From positions 19,950,642-20,014,641 of the forward strand of contig CP154954.1 of NCBI GenBank assembly GCA_039621445.1: a stretch of 64,000 bases of DNA, read 5' to 3'. The number at the start of each line of letters is the position of its first letter. Position 1 is the first letter of the stretch. The position numbers and the translations under genes were made by a program. The stretch is from Euglena gracilis (Eukaryota; Euglenida; Euglenophyceae; Euglenales). The notes beneath the pieces were generated by a model. That model searched no databases. It saw only the letters and a list, made by a program, of their open reading frames with translations, and was not told the DNA's origin. Positions 43,610 through 54,036 of the stretch are shown here, one piece after another.

Positions 43610-45612
43610 AACCACCAGATGATGACCAAAGGAGCTCAGGAATTTCCGATAATTGCGCCGGATTCTTTTCCAATCGGTCAAGATGTCTAAACTCACAGAT
43701 GGCAGAACCCGCATGAGGGTAGAGGGGGTAGGGCAAGAAGGCGGTGTGGAAGGGGGATTCTCCAATTTTTGGGGGCATGGTGCAGAATAAGGTTTAGGTT
43801 TGGTTTTAGGGTCAGCATTCGGGCTTGGGTTATGAACAGATTTTGTCCATGAAACCAGCAAACAAAGCACAACACCTGAATTGAGCTTGGGTTCGCTTTG
43901 TTGTTGTTGTTTTTTTCGTTCAAAGTTGTGTGTCTATACTCCATCAGAAAACAATGTTTTTAGTGAAACCCCCCGGAGGGTCTGTTTTGGGTCCTGTTGT
44001 TGCATTTCAACCTCTTGTTGAGCTTCGGCAATGTGCTCAATTTAATGGGAATTGGACGCATAGGGTGGGGGTGGGGGCAAAAAGCCCATCACCCCCAACT
44101 CCGAGGTGGAGGGGTCAAGGTCTGGGCTGCAGCTACGGATGAGAGGGGGCAACCAACCCACTAGGGCTCCGGCCACGAATGAGGAACAGGAGGACAGAAA
44201 GATCTTGAGGGCATTTCGGGGGGATTCAGGTTGATGAGAAGGTGGATTGTTTTCTGTTACCCCCGGTTTGGGCCCGCAGGATGGCATGGGCTCCCAGGGC
44301 TGAGGGTGGCTCGGGGGGCTGCTCGTTGCTGCCAACCCGCTCCGCACTCCCTGCACCCCTCACCAGGAGCTGCTCAGAAGCGTTTTGTCCAAACCATTAT
44401 TGAGTGTGTGTGTTCCAGCCCACCACCCCCAGGGGAGGGGGTGACTTGCTTTTTTTCTTCTTCGAAAGTGACCCCCCAGACCGACCAGGGGGTGGCACTC
44501 AGGATCCATCAAAGGGTTTCCTCCCGGCACCAAAATTTTTGGCATTTTTTTGAAAAGTTTTTGCGACGTGCCATTTTGGGTCGATGGAGGTCTGGAGACT
44601 CCGGAACAAAATCGGTAATTTTGTCTTTCCGCTGTTCAGGGGGTCAGACCCCCCAGGTGACCTGCGGTCCCCTAACACTGGGCCATCCATGCATCCATGC
44701 AGCCCTTTTGGCCCCCCCCCAAATCAAAATTGGTATATTTTAAATGCAGAGCAGACCCCACCAACATTGTGCCACTCTGTTGGAACCAATCTGGTTCAGA
44801 CGTTCATCCCGGCCTTGCTGTTTGCGATGGTAAACCCTCAAGTTTTTACTTGGCAAAGGTCTCTCGGGGGGGGGGGGGATATGCTGAGCACATATTTTGC
44901 TATATTTTGCATATTTAGTGCATATTCAGGGCATATTCTGAGGGTTTCAGGATTTTCCCACTGCATATTTTGCTCGTTCCCGCTTATTTTTTTTTAAATG
45001 TTTTCTTCATCTTATTCGGGCCGTCATGAATTGCTTCCAACCATTTCAGGCCATTTACTTCCATTTTGGGGACGGATTTTCGGCCCTTTTTTTTTGCGAT
45101 TCCGGACCTTTTTTTTTTGCCATTTTGGCCAAAAATTGGTCAAAAACTGGTCTAAAACGGCCCCAAAATGGCGAAAATGGTGGGAAATGGTCCGAAAACG
45201 GCGGATCGTGGCTGGGTTTGGGCTGAAATGGCCCTAAATGGCTTGAAATGACCTGCCATTTGGGTCACCTGAATATTTCCAGTTCCGGAAGAATTGCATA
45301 TTTTCTGCATATTTAGCGCACATTCCCACATATCTAAACGCATATTTGGGGGGCTTTTGGCACATATTTCCCCTGCCCTGTTATCTGTCGCAGAAGGCTG
45401 TCAGCTTTGCTCTCAGCCTTTCGAACCGGATTTCCTTTTCCTTTTTTTTTGCATTTGCAACCAACACCATGCAGAAGGTCAATGGGGACACAGTTATGTA
45501 TGCCCATGAACTAATCCGTCGTATAAAATCATGGCAAGTTCTATTTGTGTGCGGTTTCAATGTGGCAATCCGTGCCCCAATCCAAAAAACATTTTCAGCA
45601 GCAAGCAACCAA
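43610..45612. other. No supported gene
   Basis: T-rich and homopolymer-rich. A splice-like CTCACCAG at 44,365 followed by a short open frame, and another open frame at 45,398-45,540 after TCTGTCGCAG, are too weak to call. Confidence 0.4.
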
Positions 45613-46094
45613 ACCCATTGAAGGCCCAGCAGTGGGTAAGAAGACAGACGACAACAGAATACCATTCCGTTGTCACCTTCCAAAAAACCCAATAAATTTC
45701 AGGTTTGGGTATTAAAAAAAATCCCCAAGCATGGCAAGCCCAGCCCGCAACGCGAAGGCCGCTTGCATGTCCAGATGAAATCAGTGGCAAGGGCCAGCAG
45801 AAAACAGGCATGCCAGGACTGCACTTCCAGGGGCCAGGACTGCACTTCCAGGGCCACGCCGGACGGGGGGGAGAAAGATACCAGGCCAGCAGTGCACAAG
45901 AAGACCCAGGCGGCGCCAGTTCCCCAAAAATCGACTCCTGGCGGGGCACAAGGGACAAAATTGCACAGTGGAAAGGAATGGTTTCCTCAAAAGACTATTC
46001 GGGCTTTGCACACTCCTGCTTTGTGTGCCAGCTGTTTTGTTGTCTTTGTGTTCTTCTTGGCGGGGTGCTTCTTGCTGCTTTTTGGTGCCGGAGT

Positions 46095-47702
46095 CGGACT
46101 CCCACGACAGAGGAAGGGGGAGGAAGGGACCAAGAGGGCGAAGCACAAGAAGATGGTGAGGTCCTGCTTTCCTTGCTGGCTGTTCTGTTCTGTGTTTGTG
46201 CGTGCGCGGGGGGTGCTTCTTACTGCGCCTTTGTTGCCGGAGTTGGCGATGATGAGGCCTCCTCCGACACCTTTGCGAAGCTGAACCGTCGTGGCCCCGC
46301 CCCCCCCCCACTCCCATGGTCGCTTGGTGGGGGGCCCCCCCCTTGATGGGGATGGTTGTCTCTTTCTGGTGTGTTCCTGGGTGGGTGGTTGGGGCTGCTT
46401 GGTTGGGGGTCCCCTTTCTGGTTGGGATGTCTTTCTTTTTCTGCTGATTTTTTGGGTGGGAGGGATGGGCTCACCATCTTCTTGTGCTTCGCCCTCTTGG
46501 TCCCTTCCTCCCCCTTCCTCTGTCGTGGGAGTCCGAGACCATTCGGGCTCCGCACTGCGAGATGGTGAGGTACTGTGCACCCCCCTTTGGGCCATAATTG
46601 TTTGAATTTTTGATACGACCCCAAGTCGCAAATAATGGGCTTGGAAGGCCCCAAAATTTTTCCACTGACCCAGCTGCTGGACTTCTTCCACTTGCAAACC
46701 AGCATTTTTCCACCATAAAACCCCAGCCCCTCTGGTGCTGTGGGGTTTCCAATGGGTGGTGTCCACCCCCCCCCCCTCTTGCAGAATTTCTCTGGTAAGG
46801 GAATTCACCCTTTCTGATGTCAAAGATCTTTTACCATCCAAAGACCATAACAAATTATTTTTGTCTCCAACCATGTGGGCTGTCCTTTCCACATATTCTT
46901 TCAATAAATGCCAGGGGCTGATGAGGGGGGTGTGTGGCAAATTCAAAATCTCCTCCCATCTTGGGAATTGCCACCCTTTCCTTTGCAATAAAATGAAATT
47001 TTTTTCTCCCACGAAACTGATTTTCCGCTGTGTTCTGGCTAAATCAACCCCCCTGTGGAGGGCCAACAGCCTCCAACAGATGATGAGTCTGTTTCTGAGC
47101 TCTTTCACAGACAGGTCTGAGAGGGGTTTGGATTTCCTGATGATGTTTTCTAAGAAATCAGTGGGGTCCCAGAAATGGGCATACTTGCAGACATTGGAAT
47201 TCCACTTCCTTTTCAATGGAGACAAAAGAGGGGAAAACCTCAATGACCCAAACCCTGGGAGTAATAAAACTGCTGCATATGCATTTCGTGCAGTGTTGAG
47301 GCTGTGGGCAGCCAGATCAAGGATGGCCTCGGCCATCTTGTGGACTGTGCAGTCCTGCAGGGGCACCCCTTTGTGCAGCAATTGGCCCATCAAAGTCCTG
47401 AAGGCTGAGTCATATCTTTTGACATTTCCCAGATTTTTTATGTAAGTATCGATACTGGACATCGAAACTTTCTGGGATTGTAATATTTGCCTGACACAAT
47501 CAAGCAGGCCAAATTCCACCTTGGGGGGGGCATCTCCTCCCCCCAGCAGTTGGTGAACAGACCCCACTGGGGGGGTACTAGCAAAACCTTGCTGCCTGGC
47601 TGCCTGATTGACATTAATTGGCGCCACCATGATGTCGAAGCCCAGTGGGGTACGATCAACAGACAAATTAGGTCTGGGTTTAACATTAATCTCTGAACCC
47701 AT
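46095..47702 (-). CDS. DIRS tyrosine recombinase
   Basis: Begins with ATG at 47,702, overlapping the end of the RT frame by 17 bases. The catalytic domain shows an early Arg (LLALHRGVDLART), the H-x-x-R box (HSTRGAGVLWW), the W of LGQWKNF and the nucleophile Tyr in AHYLRL. These are the R...HxxR...(H/W)...Y residues of tyrosine recombinases, which insert DIRS circles without duplicating the target. The frame continues through the internal complementary region and left terminus as a low-complexity tail to 45,987, just outside the element; the true functional end is probably near 46,590. Confidence 0.9.
46152..46246. repeat. Left inverted terminal repeat of the DIRS element
   Basis: Reverse complement of 50,621-50,713 with small differences (for example TACTGCGCCTTT against TACTGCTTTTT). 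Confidence 0.9.
46470..46570. repeat. Internal complementary region of the DIRS element
   Basis: The junction GAGTCCG|AGACCATT at 46,535/46,536 joins the complements of both outer ends exactly; 66 bp derive from the left and 35 bp from the right. Confidence 0.93.
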
Positions 47703-50499
47703 TGGGGAATGATGCTCCAGGGGGGGTTTGCATAAACTGGGGGAGGCCCCTCAAATCTGCCTTCAAGGCATCCACCAGCAAAGCCCCTTGGTGGGGGTAT
47801 CGACAAACAAACTTGGGGAATTTTTTGTTGCTGGGTGTGCAAAACATGTCCACCTCTGGGGTGATTTCCTTTCTGAAAAACTGAAGAATTTGGTGAAAGA
47901 TGTTTAGGTTTAGGGTATAATCCCCTGGGTCCTTTTGCTCCCTGGTCAGGGAGTCTGCCAATTGCTCCTTTGTGGGAACCCAAACCACCTGCAAATTGAT
48001 TTGCTTTTCTTGGCAATGATACAGCAGGGGTTTTAAGATGGAATTTAGGTATGGCTTTTTGCCTCCCCATTTTGTTAAATAACTTACAGCCACCTGGCTG
48101 TCCACGTGGAGCACAATTGTTTGTTTTGGTTTGGCTAGTGCCTTTACTGTTTCCACTGCAGCCTGCAACTCTTTTTGATTGATATGAAGGACATGCAGGT
48201 CCCTCCAAAAATCCTGCACCTTTTGGCCTGAAGCTTTGTCCAGCCCCCCCCACTGCCAGGTGCTGCTGTCTGAAAAGAGCTCCTGAGAGGCCTGGGACTG
48301 AAATGCCCTGCGCACACCTGGCTGTAAAAAGGCTTTTAACTCCACAATTTGATCTTTGACCCCCTGGAGAATGGTCAGGGTGTGGTCCCAACCCCACTTT
48401 GTGTGCAAATCCACCATTTTGCAAAGTTGATCTGTCAGAATTCTGAGAAATGGCATTGAAACTAAATAGCTTCTGACTTGTCCCACAATAGAACTGAGTT
48501 TTCTGCAGCTCATTTTCTGTGCTGTGAGCACTTTGCCTAGCTCCTTTCTTAAGGATTTTAGTTTTTCCTGAGGAATTTCCAATTGGCCTTTTTTCAAATT
48601 GATCCATTGGCCCAAATGTTTTATTTCCTGTGTGGGTTCCAGACAGGATTTGGGGAGGTTTAATCTGAAACCTGCCAGTAAAAGGTCTGTTTTTACTTCT
48701 GCCAAATGTTGGGCTGCTGTCTTTTTGCTGGGGGCTAACAGCAAAATGTCGTCCAGGTAGATGAAAACTACCCTGCCTTCCTTTCTCCATTTTCTGTCCC
48801 AGACTCTCATAAGAGTCATAAATTTTTGTGGCAGGCTGCTTATACCAAAGCATGCAGCTTGAAATTGCCACGTTTCCCCCCCCACCTGCATGCACACATG
48901 TTTTTCCAGACTGCTGTGCAGTTTTAAGTGGAAATATGCATCTTTCAGGTCTATTTTTCCACAGAACCAACCTTTTCTTAGATATGGGAAGATGTTTCCC
49001 ATGTGTTCCAATCTGAATTTCTGGGGGGTGAAATGGAGATTTAACTGTCGACAATCTGAAATCAGTCTTTCCTTGGTCTTTTCCCCTTCCTTTTTGGAAA
49101 TGATAAAATAAGGGACAAAATGTTTTGCCTCCTGTGGGGTGATTTGCCTGGTTGCCCCTGCACATTCGTATTCTCTCAGAATTTTCTGGGCAGTCCTTAT
49201 TTCTTGGGGAGTTTTGAAGGGAACTTTTAAGGACATCTGAGGGGGGAGGGGAAGATCTGCCCTGACCCCTTCCCTTATCAGGTTTAATACCTCTGTGCTG
49301 GCTCCTGCCTTGACCCAATGGGGGATGCTGGCCTGCAGGGCCCTGTAGGGGGGCACCCCTGGGTATAATGTGTCTGGGGATTCCACAGGCCCCATCACTG
49401 GGGTCCTTTCCCCTGGCTGCCCCATCACTGGGGTCCATTCCCCTGGCTGCCCCATCACTGGGGTTGCCTCTGGCCCTGCCATAGGGCTGCTCAAAGACAG
49501 GCTTTCCCCCTGTTTTTGAAAGATGGGGGAAGGTCTGTGGTGGGGAGGTACATATAATGCTGGGGGGTGAGGGCTGATTACCTTCTGGGGGGGCCCTGGT
49601 GTAGCCAATCTTGGGCCTCCCCCCCAAGGGCTGATATCTTGAATGTACTGGCCTCCAGTGGCCACCTGAATTTGCTTGAAATGGCCTCCATTGGCCTTGA
49701 TATCTTGATTGTAATGGCCTCCATTGGCCTTCAGGGCCATCTGGCCTTCTTGGTCTCCATTGACCTTCTCTCCAGCACTTTTCTTGTGTCTTCTTTTTCC
49801 CTCTTGGTTCCCCAGATGAGCCACCATGGCTGAATTGTTCTGAGGGGTTTGATGCCACCTGTCTTGGCTGTGGCTTGCTTCCCCTGGGGGGAATGATTTT
49901 GAGGGTTCTGGGGGGATAGTTGGACATACCTCTCCCCACTGGGGTCCCCTGCTGGGATTCTGGGTTCTGTGTCCTTGAGAATGGGCACCATGCCCTTTTG
50001 AATGATGGCTGCCATAGCCTTGGGCCCCAGGCCCTGTAGATAGATGGCCGCCATGGCCATTTTGAGGAGGGTTTCCACCTTCCTGACTTGAACCCTTTGA
50101 ACTTGTCATATTTCCCCTGCCATAGGGGTGGGGATGAGAAGGGGGATGGGTAGTCTGCCAGACCTGTTTTTCCCGCTCCTGACAATGTTTCCTTGATTGA
50201 TGACTGTGATGGGTCCCCATGACCCAATGGGCCTTGCCCTGGATGGCTCCTCTGACGCTTTGCTCTGACCACGAGTGTCCAGGGTCCATGGCCGTCACAA
50301 AAGCTTTGTTGAAAACAGGAAATTTCTGACGAACTGGGGGGCGGAAGGGTTGCGACGGCCACGGACGGACGTGTTGGCCCTGCTCCATCAGGTACTCCAG
50401 CGCCTGCAGTTCCTCGGTGTTTTCCAGCTTCGGCTGTCTGTCTTGAACGTCCTTGTGTTCCCACTTCCTCTTGACAGCTTGAAATTTTTTCCAACACAT
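47686..50499 (-). CDS. DIRS gag-like region + reverse transcriptase/RNase H
   Basis: 937 codons from ATG at 50,499. Residues ~1-400 are rich in Q, H, P, G and repeats (for example APVMGQPGEWTPVMG-type repeats), as in gag-like regions. RT follows: KERLISDCRQLN, KIDLKDAYFHLKL, ACFGISSLPQKF, and the catalytic VVFIYLDDILLL (about residue 581, 48,748-48,759), then HLGQWINLKKGQLEIP. RNase H is marked by SDSSTWQWGG, NQKELQAAVE and HVDSQVAVSYLTKWGG. The C-terminus has EVDMFCTPSNKKFPKFV, a segment common in DIRS/Ngaro-type pol proteins. Expressed with the downstream recombinase from one transcript, presumably. Confidence 0.93.
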   Translation of the reverse strand: MCWKKFQAVKRKWEHKDVQDRQPKLENTEELQALEYLMEQGQHVRPWPSQPFRPPVRQKFPVFNKAFVTAMDPGHSWSEQSVRGAIQGKAHWVMGTHHSHQSRKHCQEREKQVWQTTHPPSHPHPYGRGNMTSSKGSSQEGGNPPQNGHGGHLSTGPGAQGYGSHHSKGHGAHSQGHRTQNPSRGPQWGEVCPTIPPEPSKSFPPGEASHSQDRWHQTPQNNSAMVAHLGNQEGKRRHKKSAGEKVNGDQEGQMALKANGGHYNQDIKANGGHFKQIQVATGGQYIQDISPWGGGPRLATPGPPQKVISPHPPALYVPPHHRPSPIFQKQGESLSLSSPMAGPEATPVMGQPGEWTPVMGQPGERTPVMGPVESPDTLYPGVPPYRALQASIPHWVKAGASTEVLNLIREGVRADLPLPPQMSLKVPFKTPQEIRTAQKILREYECAGATRQITPQEAKHFVPYFIISKKEGEKTKERLISDCRQLNLHFTPQKFRLEHMGNIFPYLRKGWFCGKIDLKDAYFHLKLHSSLEKHVCMQVGGETWQFQAACFGISSLPQKFMTLMRVWDRKWRKEGRVVFIYLDDILLLAPSKKTAAQHLAEVKTDLLLAGFRLNLPKSCLEPTQEIKHLGQWINLKKGQLEIPQEKLKSLRKELGKVLTAQKMSCRKLSSIVGQVRSYLVSMPFLRILTDQLCKMVDLHTKWGWDHTLTILQGVKDQIVELKAFLQPGVRRAFQSQASQELFSDSSTWQWGGLDKASGQKVQDFWRDLHVLHINQKELQAAVETVKALAKPKQTIVLHVDSQVAVSYLTKWGGKKPYLNSILKPLLYHCQEKQINLQVVWVPTKEQLADSLTREQKDPGDYTLNLNIFHQILQFFRKEITPEVDMFCTPSNKKFPKFVCRYPHQGALLVDALKADLRGLPQFMQTPPGASFPNGFRD

Positions 50500-50620
50500 C
50501 TTTCATTGAATTCCGTTGAACACGTGTTTGATTTTTGAATGTCTTTATCTTCAGTATTGACCGCACTCGTAGCGTTGAAATTCTTTCTCCTTGAGGTCGA
50601 AGGGCAGAAATAGTAATCAG

Positions 50621-50713
50621 CCAACTCCGGCAACAAAAAGCAGTAAGAAGCACCCCCGCGCACGCACAAACACAGAACAGAACAGCCGGCAAGGAAAGCA
50701 GGACCTCACCATC
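50621..50713. repeat. Right inverted terminal repeat of the DIRS element
   Basis: CCAACTCCGGCAAC through GGACCTCACCATC; partner of 46,152-46,246. The corresponding sequence in the array units (52,548-52,634) is its diverged relative. Confidence 0.9.
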
Positions 50714-52503
50714 TCGCAGTGCGGAGCCCGAATGGTCTTGGCGGATAACGTCCTTCGAAAACATCAGGTGGCAACGTACGCAGAGAAACTGACATTCGAG
50801 GATGAAGCTGTATTCAACAATTTGTTGGGAGACTTGTTCTTCAACGAGGGCAATGTGGCGAAATCATTGGCAGAATCGTCCCCGGAATCCCTCGTTGCCG
50901 TCACCGAGGCCGGGCAAAAATGGCTTGGCGGCGGAGGGCACACTACGAAGCGTGCAAAGAAGGTCCACGAGCTGACGCAGGTGGCGATGGTCCCCATTCA
51001 GGTCGGAGACTACAGGAATTAGTTCTTGTACTCGGTGGCGTTATCAGGCAGCGTGGAGGTACCAGTGATCGACTTGGGGCAGACGGCAGCGGAGGTGGCG
51101 TTCAAGTTTGCTGACCGCTGGCTGGACAAGAGTTCGAAGAAAGACAAGGGGATGACGCAGAGAGCGGAACGGTCCGCGATGGAGGAGGACGCCGGAGACG
51201 ACGAGGAGGACAACAAAAACGACGAGGCGGACGAACGGCTCCCCTGGCAGGAGGAACTGGCGCCGGCGCCAGAGCTGGCAGCGTGCCTTCGGCACGCCGA
51301 AAAAGGAGATCAACTACCGTGGAAAATGGTGCTGAGGTAGCTACCAAGGAGTCAGGGGATAAAAGTAAGAGCGGAAGATAATAATCATGGTTCAGATGGA
51401 AAACGGGCCTGGGACAAGCAGCTGAAGGCGTTGCAACAAAAAATGCTGCAGCTGGAGAGGATGGTGGCATTCCTGTATGGAAGTGTTGATACAGATTATC
51501 AAGTATTGGCACAAAAACTTTTTTTTTTTGCTGTGGCAGAGCTGGAGCAGAAGCTGCTGAAGGAGTGGAAGAAATGCAGCATTCCTGGGGAAATCCCAAG
51601 TACAAACAACGGGCTGTTCTCCAAGGAAGATTTGGCAGTTGACAAATCCCAAAGGGCTCTGAATCAAGCAGGCTTGGCACCAACCTTCTCCAGATATTCC
51701 GTGTCTCACTTTCCCATTCCCTCAGGGAACAAAGGATTTTAGTTCAAACTTTGGATAGGAAAAGGCTATGGCACATACTTCGAAAGGCCGGGAGCCACTG
51801 AGGTTCACCTTCGGCAAGTCGGTGTCGGAGAGCACATCATCGCCAACTCCGGCACCAAAGTCGAAGTAAGAAGCACCCCGCCTAGAAGAACACAAAAACA
51901 ACAAAATAGCCGGCACAGAAAGCAGGATCTCACCCCCCTATTGTGCTCAGCCCGCGTGGTCACTTCCTCCCTGGTCAGACTTCCCGGGAGTAAACCCCCC
52001 CAAAATAAAACCCCCCGTTGTGTTATTTGGGCACCCGAACTGGAGGTCCAGGGGGGGTGTTATTCGGGGGGGGGGGTTATTCGGGCACCACTCCCTGAAC
52101 AGGTTCTTCCCAAACAATGTCTGATATCAGTGTCGAGGATACCCATTGAAGGCCCAGCAGTGGGTAAAAAGACAAACGACAACAGAATACCATTCCGTTG
52201 TCATCTTCCAAAAAACCCAATAAATTTCAGGTTTGGGTATTAAAAAAAAATCCCCAAGCATGGCAAGCCCAGCCCGCAACGCGAAGGCCGCTTGCATGTC
52301 CAGATGAAATCAGTGGCAAGGGCCAGCAGAAAACAGGCATTGTAAAGCCAGGACTGTACTTCCAGGGGCCAGGACTGCACTTCCGGGGCCACGCCGGACG
52401 GGGGGGAGAAAGTACCAGGCCAGCAGTGCACAAGAAGACCCAGGCGGCGCCAGTTCCCCAAAAATCTTGACTCCTGGCGGGGCACAAGGGACAAAATTGC
52501 ACA

Positions 52504-53232
52504 GTGGAAAGGAATGGTTTCCTCAAAAGACTATTCGAGCTTTGCACACTCCTGCTTTGTGTGCCAGCTGTTTTGTTGTCTTTGTGTTCTTCTTGGCGGG
52601 GTGCTTCTTACTGCTTTTTGGTGCCGGAGTTGGTGGATAACGTCCTTCGAAAACATCAGGTGGCAACGTACGCAGAGAAACTGACATTCGAGGATGAAGC
52701 TGTATTCAACAATTCGTTGAGAGAGTTGTTCTTCAACGAGGGCAATGTGGCGAAATCATTTGCAGAATCGTCCCCGGAATCCCTCGTTGCCGTCACCGAG
52801 GCCGGGCAAAAATGGCTTGGCGGCGGAGGGCACACTACGAAGCGTGCAAAGAAGGTCCACGAGCTGACGCAGGTGGCGATGGTCCCCATTCAGGTCGGAG
52901 ACTACAGGAATTCGTTCTTGTACTCGGTGGCGTTATCAGGCAGCGTGGAGGTACCAGTGATCGACTTGGGGCAGACGGCAGCGGAGGTGGCGTTCAAGTT
53001 TGCTGACCGCTGGCTAGAAAAGAGTTCGAAGAAAGACAAGGGGATGACGCAGAGAGCGGAACGGTCCGCGATGGAGGAGGACGCCGGAGACGACGAGGAG
53101 GACAACGAAAACGACGAGGCGGACGAACGGCTCCCCTGGCAGGAGGAACTGGCGCCAGCGCCAGAGCTGGCAGCGTGCCTTCGGCACGCCGAAAAAGGAG
53201 ATCGACTACCGTGGAAAATGGTGCTGAGGTAG
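52504..53232 (+). CDS. Array ORF1, 242 aa, unrecognised (unit B)
   Basis: Frame through the left inverted repeat, then VDNVLRKHQVATYAEKLTF, ESLVAVTEAGQKWLGG, VGDYRNSFLYSVALSG, VIDLGQTAAEVAFKFADRW, and an acidic stretch EEDAGDDEEDNENDEADE before KMVLR and stop. The first residues come from repeat sequence, so the real start may be later. The stop lies in AGG|TAGCTA, which overlaps a possible AG|GTAGCT donor. The product may be a gag-like protein of the DIRS-related element or a captured host gene; I recognise no family. Confidence 0.5.
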   Translation: MERNGFLKRLFELCTLLLCVPAVLLSLCSSWRGASYCFLVPELVDNVLRKHQVATYAEKLTFEDEAVFNNSLRELFFNEGNVAKSFAESSPESLVAVTEAGQKWLGGGGHTTKRAKKVHELTQVAMVPIQVGDYRNSFLYSVALSGSVEVPVIDLGQTAAEVAFKFADRWLEKSSKKDKGMTQRAERSAMEEDAGDDEEDNENDEADERLPWQEELAPAPELAACLRHAEKGDRLPWKMVLR

Positions 53233-53280
53233 CTACCAAGGAGTCAGGGGATAAAAGTAAGAGCGGAAGATAATAATCAT

Positions 53281-53635
53281 GGTTCAGATGGAACAGGGGC
53301 CTGGGACAAGCAGCTGAAGGCGTTGCAACAAAAAATGCTGCAGCTGGAGAGGATGGTGGCATTCCTGTATGGAAGTGTTGATACAGATTATCAATTATTG
53401 GCACAAAAACTGTTTTTTTTTTGCTGTGGCAGAGCTGGAGCAGACGCTGCTGAAGGAGTGGAAGAAACGCAGCATTCCTGGGGAAATCCCAAGTACAAAC
53501 AACGGGCTGTTCTCCAAGGAAGATGTGGCAGTTGACAAAGCCCAAAGGGCTCTGAATCAAGCAGGCTTGGCACCAGCCTTCTCCAGATATTCCATGTCTC
53601 ATTTTCCCATTCCCTCAGGGAACAAAGGATTTTAG
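53281..53635 (+). CDS. Array ORF2, coiled-coil, frame-shifted (unit B)
   Basis: KQLKALQQKMLQLERMVAFL then YGSVDTDYQLLAQKLF in one frame and AVAELEQTLLKEWKKR then FSKEDVAVDKAQRALNQ in the next, joined across a poly-T run at 53,411-53,420. Either a homopolymer-length error, a frameshift or an intron separates them. Heptad-like leucines suggest a coiled coil. Probably the continuation of ORF1 after a short intron starting near 53,228. Confidence 0.45.
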
Positions 53636-54036
53636 TTCAAACTTTGGAAAGGAAAAGGCTATGGCACATACTTAGAAAGGGCGGGAGCCACTGAGGTTCA
53701 CCTTCGGCAAGTCGGTGTCGGAGAGCACATCATCGCCAACTCCGGCACCAAAGTCGAAGTAAGAAGCACCCCGCCTAGAAGAACACAAAAACAACAAAAT
53801 AGCCGGCACAGAAAGCAGGATCTCACCCCCCTATTGTGCTCAGCCCGCGTGGTCACTTCCTCCCTGGTCAGACTTCCCGGGAGTAAACCCCCCCAAAATA
53901 AAACCCCCCGTTGTGTTATTTGGGCACCCGAACTGGAGGTCCAGGGGGGGTGTTATTCGGGGGGGGGGGGGGTTATTCGGGCACCACTCCCTGAACAGGT
54001 TCTTCCCAAACAATGTCTGATATCAGTGTCGAGGAT

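Larger units (their letters stand above)
46095..50738 (-). mobile_element. Full-length DIRS-like retrotransposon
   Basis: 4,644 bp. It has inverted terminal repeats (46,152-46,246 against 50,621-50,713) and an internal complementary region (46,470-46,570) made of the complement of the outer left end (46,095-46,160) joined directly to the complement of the outer right end (50,704-50,738). That is the DIRS-1 architecture, in which the internal copy serves as template to close a circular intermediate. The two minus-strand genes are RT/RNase H and tyrosine recombinase, without an integrase. The host unit reads GGAGT|TGGTGGATAAC; at the insertion the flanks are GGAGT and TGGCGGATAAC with no duplication, as expected for recombinase-mediated insertion. 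Both ORFs are intact, so it may be recent and functional. Confidence 0.93.
45613..52140 (+). repeat. Tandem array unit A, split by a DIRS insertion
   Basis: 45,613-46,094 and 50,739-52,140 together match one 1.9-kb unit; the DIRS-like element occupies the gap. The unit's main frame is broken twice here, by the insertion and by a stop (TAG, 51,020-51,022) where the other units have TTC. More diverged than units B and C. Confidence 0.85.
52141..54036 (+). repeat. Tandem array unit B (1,896 bp)
   Basis: Almost identical to the next unit. It comprises a leader, a DIRS-related non-autonomous element bounded by ~90-bp inverted repeats (about 52,545-52,634 and 53,740-53,825), and a spacer with GTGTTATTCGGGGG and the start of a pogo-like reading frame (ATGTCTGATATCAGTGTCGAG). 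Confidence 0.9.

Noticed and set aside
45987-46094. Extension of the recombinase frame beyond the element edge
   Set aside because: The last 108 bases lie outside the DIRS terminus in host sequence; accidental read-through.
47438-50764. 1,108-codon minus-strand frame as the main DIRS gene
   Set aside because: It is longer than the RT frame but lacks RT, RNase H or any recognisable motif; the frame at 47,686-50,499 carries YLDD and the other catalytic boxes.
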